64,000 nucleotides of DNA from Rostratula benghalensis (lineage: Eukaryota > Chordata > Aves > Charadriiformes > Rostratulidae), in assembly GCA_013399305.1 (NCBI GenBank), contig VXAI01000020.1, forward strand, positions 3,534,371 to 3,598,370, written 5' to 3'. A model generated the notes under the pieces. The model saw only the letters and a program-made list of their open reading frames with translations. It had not been told where the DNA came from and searched no databases. Positions within the stretch are counted from its first letter, which is position 1. Each line of letters starts with the position of its first letter. A program made the translations under genes and the position numbers. Below are positions 25,469 to 37,812 of this stretch, in pieces.

Positions 25469-27528
25469 GAGGAAAAATAAAAAGCAAACAACTAAAACCC
25501 CATTTCCTGGGAAAAGTCAGGCTGCTATGTGCTTGGTGACATCAAAATATGATGCAGGGTATCTTCCAAGCATCTGAACATTCTACTTACTGTTTTCTTC
25601 CAACATTTTAATAAACCCCTGATAATTAAGGTTAACCTTTTAATTTTTTTAAGCAACAATTTAGAACAAAAAATGGATATATGCCAAAAAGACAATGAGA
25701 TTTTAAAAGAATATTGTAATTTCATTTACCAATTTTGGTGAAAGAGAAAAGGATAGTACTGTGTATCACAGACCTAAATGTCAGAAAATCATCAATCACT
25801 TGCAGGGAAATTACCCGTTTTCCTGATCTCTTTAATCTTTAAGTGTTTGGACTGTGAAACAAAGACTTCAAAAGGAACAGCAAGAATGTAGTTCCAGTTC
25901 CAGAAATTAGGCACAATGAGTGGCTGAATCTCAAATAATTTTCCAGGTAGCATTTTCTCTGGACACAGGTCTTTGTGTGTTTTTGTGTCTGTTGTGCCCA
26001 AGTTCACATGGTGTAGCCCTTTTACATTAAAGGTGCCATTCAGATGTTTTTGACATCATTTTATGAAGGTGCCAGACTGTCTGGGAAGTGCCTCTGTGGC
26101 AAGTGTAACAGAATCCCTTGTAAGTTGTTATACATGATACCTCATTTCATTTTTTCAGATGACTTCACAGAAACAAAGAAAAGGAAAATGCCTTGATTAT
26201 TTTTAATGAATAGACCATTTTTAATCTCATGGCAGAGTTATTTTGTAGGGTTTTTTTTTTCTCATCTTTAACATACTATTACAAATAACTAAGAACTTGC
26301 TAGTGAGCACTTACTGCTTTCTCCCAGTAGATTGTATAGTGCAAAGCAGAGCAGAATATTGTGCTGTACTGCAGTTTTTCACGTGCCATTGTATATGACT
26401 AGAACATTTCTTGCTGTGTTCAGAATTTAGCAAAAGGGTAAGAATTATAATGAACACTATGTTTGTAAAATATGTTATAGTTAGGATATTTAAGAATTAA
26501 GTCTACTTGTCAAATTTATATTATCTTTTACATACATGCAATTTTTAAGTACACGATCATAAACTCTTTTTTGCCCACATACCACTGAGCCTCTAAATTT
26601 TCATTATTTGACCATCAGTGCACTTGTCCAAGTTTAATAGCACCTTAAATATATCCTAAAATCTCTTCCACTGTCTAGGATGTCTGGAGTGCAGCATAAC
26701 ATGATTATACTTTCTCCACCTACATGAGCTGGAAGAAACTGCAAGTGATGAGGTGGAAAAGTTACCTGCTCCTTTGAGGACCTCTGTTATTGCACGTAAC
26801 TTTCTAAAATCACCTTTCTAGCTTTTCCATGGCCATTGCAGGTAATTATTATTTCAAGGTAATTGCAGGATTGGGTCTGTTGCATCTAATAAAATGCTGT
26901 GCATTGAACAGTAATAAGCGGTAAGAAGTAACAACTAGTAGAGCATACCATTTACAAAGTGTGTTGAGTGATAAAGCATTAACTAAAATTGGAAGAAAAT
27001 CATGAAGTTGGTAAAGGATTTGGCAATACTTGAGGACTGAGAGAGAAAGCAACATGATCCCATGCTGTAGGCTACAAAAAGTGTCTTGTACATGGCCTTG
27101 TCTTTCCTCACTCCAGGATTTTGCCTACCTGCATTTTCAGGAGGGTGTGAAGGCGTTCAGGGCCTCTGTGTTTTTAATAATCTGCCTTCAGCAGATCTAC
27201 TATTCATCACATACACGGTTATTCTACGTGGAGTCAAGCGACCTAATTGTTCACATTGTTCACCCTATGGCTATTATACTCAAGAAGCTGTAGGTTTAAC
27301 ATGGCAAAACAGCTCTACAGCACGTGCATTGCCCCTCCACCAGTGTCCTGCTCATGCACGGTGTTGTGCTGGAGTATGTAGAGCTCTTTAGTGTAGGGAC
27401 AGGGACTTAGCCAAAGGGTAGATGAAACACTACATTTCTATCCATACACCAAATCATACATCTAGGTGGGAAATCTGAACTCTCCTGGTTTTCTGGACAG
27501 ATAATAAAGAGAAGAAGGTGGGGTGACA

Positions 27529-28044
27529 TCACACCAGGGCCACACAGACATGCTGGTATATAGAAGAGGCTGACTGAGCCAGAATGGGATTTGCAGGGAT
27601 GTACTGCAATTGACCGAACCAGACTGGGATTGCCTTCTGTTTCCTCATTATTCCAGGGAAGTCACTGGGCTGGCCTGAACCCTGTCTCAAGTACTTCTCA
27701 GTGTCAGAGGTCAACCCTAGGAAATGCTTGTGAAAGGCAAAACCTTTCTCTTGTGTCGGTTTATGTTCTTGTTCTGAATGGAAAGGCATAAGCCTACTGT
27801 TTAGGAAATACACATATACAAACCTATGTCTGTAAAACCCTGAAGAGAAACGTGTTTGCCATCCCACAATGCCCCAAGCCAAGCCAAGGATACTCTGTCT
27901 CTTCAGACTATAATTGAAGCTCCTTAGGAGCAAGAAGTCTGCATAACATATTTTAAATGGGATGCTAACAGTTTTCTCTCGTTGATTGCACTCCCTGAGG
28001 ATTCTGTAATGGAATTTATTTTCGCTATTATGGTAGAAAAACAT
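27529..28044 (-). other. 171-codon open frame, no recognised family
   Basis: This is the longest frame without N in the window. The predicted protein begins MFFYHNSENKF, has no signal peptide, membrane segment or motif that I recognise, and is rich in F, Q and H. The local GC is higher than the surroundings, which lengthens chance frames. A near-duplicated element (CCAGAATGGGATTTGC at about 27577 and CCAGACTGGGATTGCC at about 27618) lies inside it. A decayed repeat or chance frame is more likely than a gene. Confidence 0.1.
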
Positions 28045-31000
28045 GATTCTATTTTTGCTTTTTTCCTCATATTATTGAAGTTTGTAAATTATAGAAAAAT
28101 AATGCACACCTGATATAATGCAAGAGTTGGTTTTGCTAGGCCTCATTATTGCATTAACACATGAACACATCCATGTGCATACATCTGTGTATATGCACCC
28201 ACTGACTTTTCACTTCAGGGTTTGTACTTTGAAACTTTGTACTTTCAACACAACTGAAACTTCAAGTTTGCATCTGTTTTTTGCCTGCATGGTAAGCAAT
28301 CTTCCTTCTACACAGACCCACTGATTTCACATGAAGATAGAAAACCACTTCTGTGTCACCACTTACACAAAATTTAACATCTTCAGCATGTAAATGATGG
28401 CATAATCAGACATTAAACTGCATAAACTGCTTAAACTGTCTGGCAGATAAAAGTTGCTCCCTTCTAATTCACTGTATAAGTACAGACACAGAGGTCTGTT
28501 TTAACATTAATTTGCAGATTGGTCTTTGTTTCCTGAATGTGAAAGAAAAAATCTCCATTTGTTGCTCTGCAAAAAACAAGAAAGCAAAGAAACAGAAAGC
28601 AGGTGGGAGGCCTTCATTAAAGAAAGCCACGACAATTAATTAATGAACAAAAAGGGAGGTGCTGCCAGCTAAGTTTTTAACGTGTAATTTTCTAGTATGT
28701 GAATACACTATAAGATCCTTCCTTTGTGAATGAGAAATTGAATGCTTAGTGCTGACATGCATCATCCTCCCAGATAATAAGCAGCATGTGGTCTCACAAG
28801 CTGGGGTCACACCATCTTGTAGTAACTGGATGCCCATTATTTTCCTTGTAAACAATGACTACTGGCAGCAGTAAACTCCCAGGCTTTTGTGAGAATATAG
28901 TATGTTACCTTGTGAAGATGGCAATGATATTGCCTATTGCTACTGTAGATAATGTGTCTGTCTAATGCAATAGAAACATACTTTTTTTCATCCGCTGTGT
29001 GTCTAACCTTTTTGGTTTGATCAACGATGCGGTGTGAGTGAAGGTGCCAGGATTACTGAATCATTCCAGATTAATGGTGATATCATCAGCAGCAATTTTT
29101 TAGGCTTAAAGTATTGTTTAGTGCTCAGTAGTGAAAGGAAGTATCTTACAGAGGTAGAACCACAGAACGCAAATCTGACTCAACTAAGCCTGAGATTTAT
29201 TGGTCTTTCTAAACTATAGAAGATATGGAGATATTATTTATGGGGTGAACCCAGTGCAGAAAAAAAAAATGTTTTAAAGACAGTTTCAAATGCTTCTCTA
29301 TATCTATATGTTATCTTTTTTTATCTCAAAGTTAATTTAGCTACCTAGCTATAATTTTTCGAAAGCTTATGTTTATAAAGAAGCTGGAATGTTTCTATTT
29401 CCTTCCTTAATTATTTCCACCATTAAATATATTTTTGTGCAGTTTGTCTTCATTCTGGCAATGAAAATTTCTCATGCCTAAAATATTGAGAGAAGAAACT
29501 GCTCTGGATTGTAATTTGAGTTCAGTTTTAATTTCAAATTAAAAATTATTTCAGTATTGAAATGTCAGTGGGAAGTAAGCACCTAAAAACCTGCTAAAAA
29601 TTACGTGGCTTCTTTTCTCTACTTTGGATAGAGAACTGTTACATGTTGGTAACACATTTCCCAGCACTCTGTATGTGCTCAGACAGTAATATCTTTCGAG
29701 GACTTTGTCTCGTCCCCATATGTACATAGAGGAGATGAAATCTCCCATCTCACGTGGGGTAATGCAGCAAATATGAGGAAGAAAAGGAACAAAAATAGAA
29801 AATCTGGCAGGGTAAGTTTGGTCTGCATGATTTCAACCCGAGTATAATCATAACAGTTACAGTGAAAACTGGTAGGAGGAGAGAATTCAACTGATAAATT
29901 CAAGACTGAGTCTTTCATGTTGTTTTCAGAGGAGCTTTCAGAATGAGCACAGCAGACATTCAAAACTGCCTAGGAAAAGGCAGTGGTAAGAGAGAAGTTA
30001 AAGATTAGTTAAGAGTTTCTGCAGTCACTGAACCACAACATAATTTGATTTTTTTGCTCTTTTGATAAGAGCAGCATTTCTGGAGCGTGCTCGTGTACAA
30101 TAAGTACACATCTCTATTTCTTTTTCCATTAATGCAAGTAACCTCTAGGGAAGAAAACTTTTTCAGTGCAAATTAGGCTTGTTTTCAGTAAACTTTTGTG
30201 CAAGACAGAAGCTTATACTTAAAAAATTATTTTATGTTTGTGATCAGCTTTTAAAGGATTGTGCCTATGTTTTCTCTTACTCTTTTCAGAGCTGTTAAAC
30301 TGAGAGATAACTATTGAGGGAAATAGGTAGTATTTTTTGTTTATAAATCTACTAATATTCCTCACCACAAATGTATCTAAGTTAATGTAATTTCCAGTAG
30401 GTTCATAATGTAGGCAATCCCTGCATCTCCTAATCACTTTTTCTTGCCTAGAATTTATATATTTTGCAACTGAACTGTAGAGATGTGCTGCTGTGTTTCA
30501 GGTGAATATAAATCCTGTGGAGTTTGTTTTGTTTTGTTTTGCTTTTTTACCAAAATTCCACTGTGTCCCTATGAGTTTCCTGCTATGCTTTAAACAAGCA
30601 TTTGTAATGCCTGGATGACTGTAGACAGGAAGAGCATTATTTTTATTTTTTTTTTCCTGCAGAGCAGGCACACTAACTATAATGCTATAAGAACACAGAT
30701 TTCTGTATTTTCTACTCAGTGTTCTCTATAGTTGAGGAAAAATTTTATATTCTGTTGTAGTCTTAGTGTAGATACTCTGTAAATATATCTGCAGTCACAG
30801 TATGAGTAAGGTGACATTTTTGTCATGGGCAAATAGAATGAATTAAATTGGTGGTCTTTGTATCAATGGACTGTGTTGGGCAATGATTTGGCTGAAAGAT
30901 CACTAAGTAGTGAAACTTTTACAAGCCTGTGAGTGAAAATTTGTGACAAAAAGGAAATGAGATTCTGGTGCCTTAGTTGGTCTGTGTCTGTATCAGTTAA

Positions 31001-32360
31001 CCATGGAAGGACACTAACCAGCAATTGCTGAGCAAAGACAAACAGGATAAGGAAATGGTGGGAAATACTCTTCTTATTTCCTATAAAATGTTCAGTCCTA
31101 GCATGAGACCTGAATTTAGGCAATGTTCCAAAACCTGGTGCCTGGACACAATTTTAAATGCTTGCTTAGAAATAATTTAAAATTAAAAAAAAAGAAAAAG
31201 TTTAAGTTATATCTGAACCAATTTGATAAACTTTGTCTCACTAAATATATAATTTACTATGTTAATTTTATTATACTCTCTATGTAATTCTTTAAGAAAG
31301 AGGTAAAAGGGGATTTAAGTGCTTCTCTTTTACATGCTTCTGAAGTTAGTCTTAATAGATCTAGAAATAAACACTGTTTTAAATTTTTTCTTCCCTCAGA
31401 AATTTTAAAACACTTTTTTAATCTGGGACAACTCTCCCTTGAACTCTGGCCAAAATCTCTAGGTATGTTAGTTTGCCAAATCCACTACACCTAAACTTCT
31501 ACTTACAGTCTGCAAAATAAAACTTTTTTTTTCATGCAGAACCATGAGAGGTCATATGAGAAGGGATATACTCCTCCTTCCCCTTCAAGGAGCAGTGAAC
31601 AAGCTTCCAGGTAAAAGTAATTTAGTTTTACAAGTTGACATGGTTTTATTCTCTGCTAATTCTAACGATGTCTTAGAAACAGGAAAAGATTGATTTTGTC
31701 CTTTTATATGTAATATTTATAAAATATAATTTATTTTAATTTTGTTCTCATGCTTGATATTATTACTAGAATCCTTTGATAAAAGTACACATTTATTCAA
31801 GCTTGCTCTCAAATTCTAAGGAATGCTTTGTCCCTCTTCTTGTATTCAAACATGACAGCAAACATAATAGCTTGAAAAACTTCACAACAAATTGATGGCA
31901 AGCAATTCTTAAATTACTTTTTAAAAGTAATGAACAAACATACTATTGTTCTAGATTTCCAAACTATACACATAAATTTCAGATACATATCTCTTCACTA
32001 AGAGTAAAACTATTTGCAGGTAAAAAAGAGGCCTTTAAGCATACAAGCAAAACAACTGAATATGCTACATATTTTGCACTCATAAATGCATAGCGAGAAA
32101 TGGAAAAATTTTTCATTCAGATGCTTCGCTGAACGTATTTCAGTATCTAAAACGTAAAATATGTGTGTGGAGGTTTGTTTTTTGTTTTTGGGTTTTTTTT
32201 CCTAGGTATAACAATAATAACACAGTAATATTGTTAAAGTTTGAAAGTACTTATAAAGACTATTAAAGGATAAAATTCTGAAAGAGCCAACATGCAAAGG
32301 TAAATGGCAAAAGAAGCAAAATATTTTTCCATGATCCTATAAAGTTAAGTCCTTTTGTTT

Positions 32361-32501
32361 CTCTTTCTTCCTTTCTTTCTTTCTTTNNNNNNNNNNNNNN
32401 NNNNNNNNNNNNNNNNNNNNNNNNNNNNNNNNNNNNNNNNNNNNNNNNNNNNNNNNNNNNNTTCCTTCCTTCCTTCCTCCCTCCATTTCTCTCTTTCTTT
32501 C
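32361..32501. repeat. CTTT / TTCC pyrimidine microsatellite split by a gap
   Basis: CTTT units approach the gap from the left (to 32386) and TTCC units leave it on the right (32462-32478), followed by mixed CTCC and CTTT. As at 12205-12444, the unit changes across the unresolved bases and the + strand is almost purely pyrimidine. Confidence 0.95.
32387..32461. other. Assembly gap (75 N) inside the microsatellite
   Basis: Unresolved bases between CTTT and TTCC repeats. Confidence 1.
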
Positions 32502-33209
32502 ACAATTGCTTCCCACAAATCTCTTCTCAAAGGCATATAACATGTTAGTATAAAGAACCATAAGTAAGTAATTCTGGGTCAGGAAAGACTATTATCTACT
32601 TTATGACAGTAGCTGATAGCAGTCCTCAAGCAAAGAATATAAAATATACAGTAGTGCTTACGCATCTACCAGCACTCTAGCTTAGAAGCTTCTTAAGTTA
32701 TGGATATTATCTTTTTGTTTAAAACTTTTAAAAGTTTTTACTTCATTAATGTATTTAATTGGGTTTTGTATCTATTTATAATTTGACATTAACTGCTTCC
32801 TTTTGCTACAAGGCTCCTCCACAGTCTATCTGCAGCATAGAACAAGTACTTGCTTTTGTTTTAAGACTCTGCATAATGACTTCATTGCATTAATTTTAGT
32901 GCTCTCATTATCAGAAATATTGCATAATCATCCATTTCTACACACCTCCCATGATTATACAATTGTTTCCCCTTCAGTGTTCCTTTTCAAAGTCAAAGGC
33001 TATTTTTCTACATCCTATTCCAACCTCATTTTTCTTTATGCAAGAAAAGGCAACTGTTTGCGCTGTAACTTTTAACGGTGGGGACGAAGGTCTCACTACT
33101 TAGCACTCTAGATGCAGGTACATTATAGATTTATACAGTTTTTTAATGAAGCATAGTGTTAAATATTCTATTCTTTTCTGAATAATTCCTAAATTTTGAC
33201 CATTCTTTT

Positions 33210-33700
33210 GGATTAACACTGTTTACAATGACTGTCAAATCTCTTTCCTGTGTAAAGTAGGTAGCTTAGCGCATGTCACCCTGTGATATGTTTAGGGATA
33301 TTTTTCATCATGTGTGTTACTTTGAATTTATGTGTTCTTGAATATCATCTGCCACTTTAGCACTTAGTCTCTTGATACCATTACATTCTCTGTAGCTCTT
33401 TAAAGCCAACTGTTTTTATTATCCTCAGTAATTTTGTATCCCCAGGAAACTTTGTCATCTCTCTAATTACTCCCTTCTACATATTATTTTTCAATATGGT
33501 GAACAGCGAAAGTCCAGACACAAATGCCTGTGGGGTGTGCCTGGTAAGAGATCATTTATTTACCCCTTTTGTCCCAAGTCCTTTAGCTGACTATTAATCC
33601 ACAAAATCTTAATAACTTTTAGTGAGCAATCTTGCCCAAAGTTTTTTTGATGTTAACATATGGTGTACTTTTCCAGATAAAATTCATATAGACTGAGAAT
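33210..33700 (-). mobile_element. Ancient CR1/L3-type LINE relic, reverse transcriptase region
   Basis: On the minus strand, conceptual translation recovers decayed reverse transcriptase motifs in the right order. Near 33480-33540, TPQAFVSGLSLFTILKNNM corresponds to the motif B region (family form [19 protein letters not shown]). At 33420-33449, FPGDTKLLRI corresponds to catalytic motif C (family form FADDTKLLRI), with the first Asp lost. The nucleotide sequence also matches, in order, the segments that follow (ATTTCATCTGCCA-, GCATTACTTTG- and CAGGTCCCTTTCC-like words). Divergence is far greater than in the other CR1 copies, and the match is to old amniote CR1/L3 types rather than the young avian subfamilies. 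Confidence 0.8.
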
Positions 33701-34299
33701 TGACTCATGATAATAGTATATGACCATGTATATTAATGTTGCTGCCTACCTAAATTTAAATATCTCTAAAAGGACATAAAAAATACACAACAGCTTTTCT
33801 TAACCTCTGGGCTTTGATGAGATGCTCTAGTCATTGAATGTCCTTGAGAATGCTTTAGCCAGGCAAAAAAACTCTCTTCCTTATAAGGGAAGAGTGGAAT
33901 CCTCAATATTTTTGTTGCAGTTTTTCTTTGTTCTGTTGTTCATTCTTTTACTGCTTTTTACACTTTTCTGTGATCTGGTATTGACCTATTTCCAGAAATC
34001 AGAAATCCTGTTTGACATGCAGAATCCAGAAGGATGGAAGAATTTTTTTTCTGGATTTAGGCATTTATATGATACTGGCAGGAGTCTCACAGAAGTGGGT
34101 CTACTGTCCTTTGAATCCCTCAACAATAACAAAATGGGGTTCTTGTTATAGAGCTGTCATGGTTAATCTTCTATACAACACAAGTGGTTTTATTCCTTCA
34201 CATTGTATCCTGTTCATTACTTCTTGTTTGCCCTGTGTTTATCTGCATTCTAATTTGTGTTTAATAAGAAAGGTTCTCCCATTTCTCCCAAAGGCCTTT
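33701..34299. other. Unique non-coding sequence
   Basis: No recognised gene. A plus-strand frame at 33834-34151 (105 codons) contains a hydrophobic leucine/phenylalanine run but overlaps another frame and has no family resemblance; it is probably chance. Confidence 0.5.
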
Positions 34300-34540
34300 A
34301 ATTGAAGTGAAGGTGACCAGCAGGTGGTTTGCATAAAATTTCATTAGCCTCTTAGATTGTTTTTGACACTTTTATGAAAGAATGCTTCATTACTATGCAA
34401 ACGGTCATTGGCCCTGTTTCCAAGCTAATCGCCATGTAACATAACATACATATCACAATGTTATATTCTCTAAGATTTATATGATTAATTCAGCTAATTT
34501 CAGAGTTATAATGACACGCTTAAATAACTGCAGAATGGCA
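34300..34540. promoter_or_regulatory. Conserved-noncoding-like block with CTCF/E-box-like and octamer-like words
   Basis: At 34317-34327, CCAGCAGGTGG fits most of the CTCF core and also holds an E-box (CAGGTG, 34321-34326). ATGCAAAC at 34395-34402 is one base from the POU octamer ATGCAAAT. TGATTAATT and GCTAATT homeodomain-type words follow. The block is free of recognised repeats. This is motif reading only; conservation and binding are untested. Confidence 0.25.
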
Positions 34541-35312
34541 AGTATCTCATATAAGCCATACCACGTTATTCTGTTAAGAGTATCTAGTATTAGGAGTCTC
34601 CACTCTTAGTCAGATAAGAAAAGAACCAAAGAAAATGTGTTTATTTGATACCCATATCCTTTGAGATAAAGAAAATTATAATTTCCTTCCTGATTCAAGA
34701 TGGCACTAGGGCAACTGGGAACAAGAAGTGGTATTAACGTTCATTTCCTTGGTTATCTCTTGTGAATACAAATAAAGGAAGGTCTTTTTGGCTCCAAGCT
34801 TATAACCCAATAATACTTGTAGTTTCCAAGAAGTACAATTTAAAAATTACTTTTAAATAAGTAAAAACAAAATTGCATTTTTTTTAAATATTAATTGAGT
34901 TCTTTTTATATTGTTGACTTATTTAAATATCAAATTTTGGTCTTCATTTTCACTATCATTTCTAGTTTGTACATTTACCAATGAAAATTTCATGTCAGTA
35001 TCCTCAGACTGGTTGCTTATTTTCAGTGCATGTATAGTTTACATCTTCTTATGTAGTATTCTAATTTCTCTAGATGCTGCTGTGAATAGCTTTTGAAGAC
35101 AAAGTCTGAGTTGCAAATAATACAAGTTACATATATATAAGGAAATGCTGAAAAACTAGAGTGTTTTTTACTGAGATACTTTCCTTTTTGGAGTAGTTGA
35201 GTAGTTATTTAGAGAAAGATCATCTGAAGGTAATGAGATTGCAGTTTTGTTTTAATAAGTGCCATCCACACAGAGCAAAGCATGGGAAATTGTGTTTTAG
35301 GGTTGTGTTTTC

Positions 35313-35333
35313 TTTTTTTTTTTTTTTTTTTTT
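35313..35333. repeat. T21 homopolymer
   Basis: Uninterrupted T-run on the + strand. Confidence 0.9.
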
Positions 35334-37058
35334 GTCAATAATTAAAAAAGAGCATTATAAGAATGTAGAACTGCAGGTAGCCAATCTGCAGGCTCTTGTA
35401 CGTTTTAACCCAATTTAGGAAGTACTGGAGTATGAATGCCTGAAAACTAGTACTGAAGTTGCATGTAGGCTAAAAAGCCACAATAAAAACCCATGTAGTG
35501 AACTGGAAATTCGACCTTGTTTTCCACAATTATGTAGCAATGATAACATTCCACCAACTTCATGTCTTTGGAACCGATTATCTTTATCATAGGCTCCTAC
35601 TTGTCCTTACGTATTTTATTGTAATGTGTGCATTTTATTGTAACATATTGTTAACAATTATGTTAACAATTCAAGAACTACTTTTCAACACTAAAAATGG
35701 TAGAGTTTTGACATCGTGCCTCATGTGTGCCTGTCTGAAATGTAGGTCACTGGCATACATAATTTCATGGATAGCATGCAATTTCTCTGAAGAACTAGAA
35801 CCTCTAGCTCAAAATTACAACCAGGAGGAGCAGCTGATATACTTTTAGCTGATCTGCCTGTCCTAATGAAGTGCCCTCCATGTACTGGCCTATTAGAGGT
35901 GAAGATCTCAATGGAGAAAAAGGCAACTGGCAGTCGATGGTGCCAAAGGCCTTCCTGTGATCTGATTGCTACAGACCCTGAAATTATCCCCTGTAGGACT
36001 GTTGCTTTAGGCGCTCTCATATGTCCTTCCTTGAGGTCACTGTCTATCCCCACTTTACCATCTAGGGGCACTCAGAGGTCTGTGCCTCTCTGCAAGTCGC
36101 ACCAGGTACAGTCACCATAGGCATAAACTCTTTTCTTCCTGAATGAAAATGCCCGTTCTCCTAAGAGCTGCCCTGATTTATAATATTATATTCAGATTCT
36201 ATTAGTGCTCTCTATATATAGCTGCAGCTCTAGTAATCATAGATAATGATGTTATTAAACTAACATCCTCAGGAAAGGCCTGTGTAAAAATGGGACTGCT
36301 CTAAAAAGTTACACAGCAGATTAGATAACTATGACTTTCATCTCTTGCCTATCATCAGAATAGTATGGTGATGAAGATCACATACTCCAAGTGCTTTTCT
36401 GAGGTCTGGGAACCAAATTAAATCCATTCATTTACACATAATTGTTATTCTTTTTCTTCTTATTCTTCTTTTTCTTTTACACTTTTCCTTCTTTGGAAAG
36501 GGGTCTCTTTTGGCAGATTCACAACTATGCATACCCTGACTCCAGCTTGATGGCCCAGAAGGGTTAAAAGTGAGAGTAGCTGACTATTAACATGGACATA
36601 ATTGCAAAATGTTAGTGTTAACAACACTGTAAAAGATGTTTGATTAGCTAGTTGACAACATTGCTGCTCTAACAATGGCTGCTGCTGCTGCTACTGCTAA
36701 TGCAAACAATTTTTGACTTTAACAAGCAGTCTCACCTTGCCTGAAATTCATAATTTGTTACAATACAAAATTAAATTATGTAACTTAAAAGAACCATGTC
36801 TTATTTTGACATATGGTTTACTTGATTAGTGGCATAAATCTTACTGCAAATAATGGAAAATAAGTCTCGAAAGCAGTATCAGGAAAAGACTTGGGCTTCT
36901 GAATCATTTAGCTGCTTAAAAAAATACATCAAATCTCAAGACTTTTTTAAATTACGTTTTAGCATTCATGCCTTTGAGTTGTTTACTTACTATAGTAGTT
37001 AAGACTTGTTAGTGTAAAATAAGTGTAATTAGTATAAATCTCAGGAATACAAAAAGGA

Positions 37059-37090
37059 CCATAGGAACTTTGTTCCATAGGAACTTTGAA
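37059..37090. repeat. 16-base tandem duplication (two copies)
   Basis: CCATAGGAACTTTG is repeated immediately, with period 16 and two differences at the end. This is probably replication slippage. Confidence 0.9.
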
Positions 37091-37812
37091 ATCATGATCC
37101 TTGTTTCATAATTTATCGAAAAGATCCTCATCCTTTTTTTTTTTCCTCCCAAAGAATCCCAGCATTGGAATGACTGTGGTCAAGAAAGGAGGGCGGTTTC
37201 AGAATTCTACAATACCTACACCATAAAACTCCAGCTATTTAGCTACGTACATTCTGCTCTTTTATTAAGAAAGAAAATCATATGTATTATTTCTGCTGAC
37301 CCAATGGGCAATACAGAATAGAGATAGTGAAGTGATTTTTTCTTATGCGTTAATCTTAGGCTATTTCAAATTGTTACACATCATAACCAAGTCTTTAAAT
37401 TCCATGAAAATATGAATGTACAATCACTGACAATCTCTGCACATCCAGTTTGCATTTCAACATATTCACCTATTGAATACTACTAAGGTATGGTATAGTG
37501 CATAGAGTGGTTTTTAGTCAAAGACATTGTTTCGCATATTTCCATTTCTTTGGTACTCTACTATTGAATTGTGTTATGTGTAATACTAGAATACACACTA
37601 TTTGGTAGAGTGTGTTAAATGCATGGTATAATTTGTACAATGCAGTTATACAATGCATTGAAAATAAAAGCATGTGAAACAGTTAATCTGTATCGCAAAC
37701 TAAATGCAAAAGATAAAAAGATGATTGAAACACTTGTATAGCAATTCAAATGCCAGCTGGAAGTCTAAAATCATGCCTCTGTTGCAAGTACCAGTAGATC
37801 CTGATAGTAGCT

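Larger units (their letters stand above)
22186..33209. other. Unique AT-rich non-coding sequence (11 kb)
   Basis: No recognised gene. It contains an A-run at 25448-25468, a candidate exon at 24822-24951, the longest N-free open frame (27529-28044, -), and a gapped pyrimidine microsatellite at 32361-32501. Other frames are 94 codons or fewer and unremarkable. Confidence 0.55.
34541..37812. other. Unique AT-rich non-coding sequence
   Basis: No gene was recognised. It contains a T-run at 35313-35333, short TTAACAAT palindromic repeats at 35648-35672, TTCTT-rich pyrimidine DNA at 36448-36490, a short CTG run at 36676-36692 and a 16-base tandem duplication at 37059-37090. Two opposite-strand 116-codon frames (35498-35848 + and 35721-36071 -) partly overlap and resemble nothing. 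Confidence 0.55.

Noticed and set aside
33834..34151. 105-codon plus frame with a hydrophobic segment resembling a membrane helix
   Set aside because: T-rich DNA translates to F and L by default; no family resemblance, and a second frame overlaps it.
35498..36071. Two 116-codon frames on opposite strands
   Set aside because: They partly overlap on opposite strands, resemble no family and lack convincing splice or promoter context.
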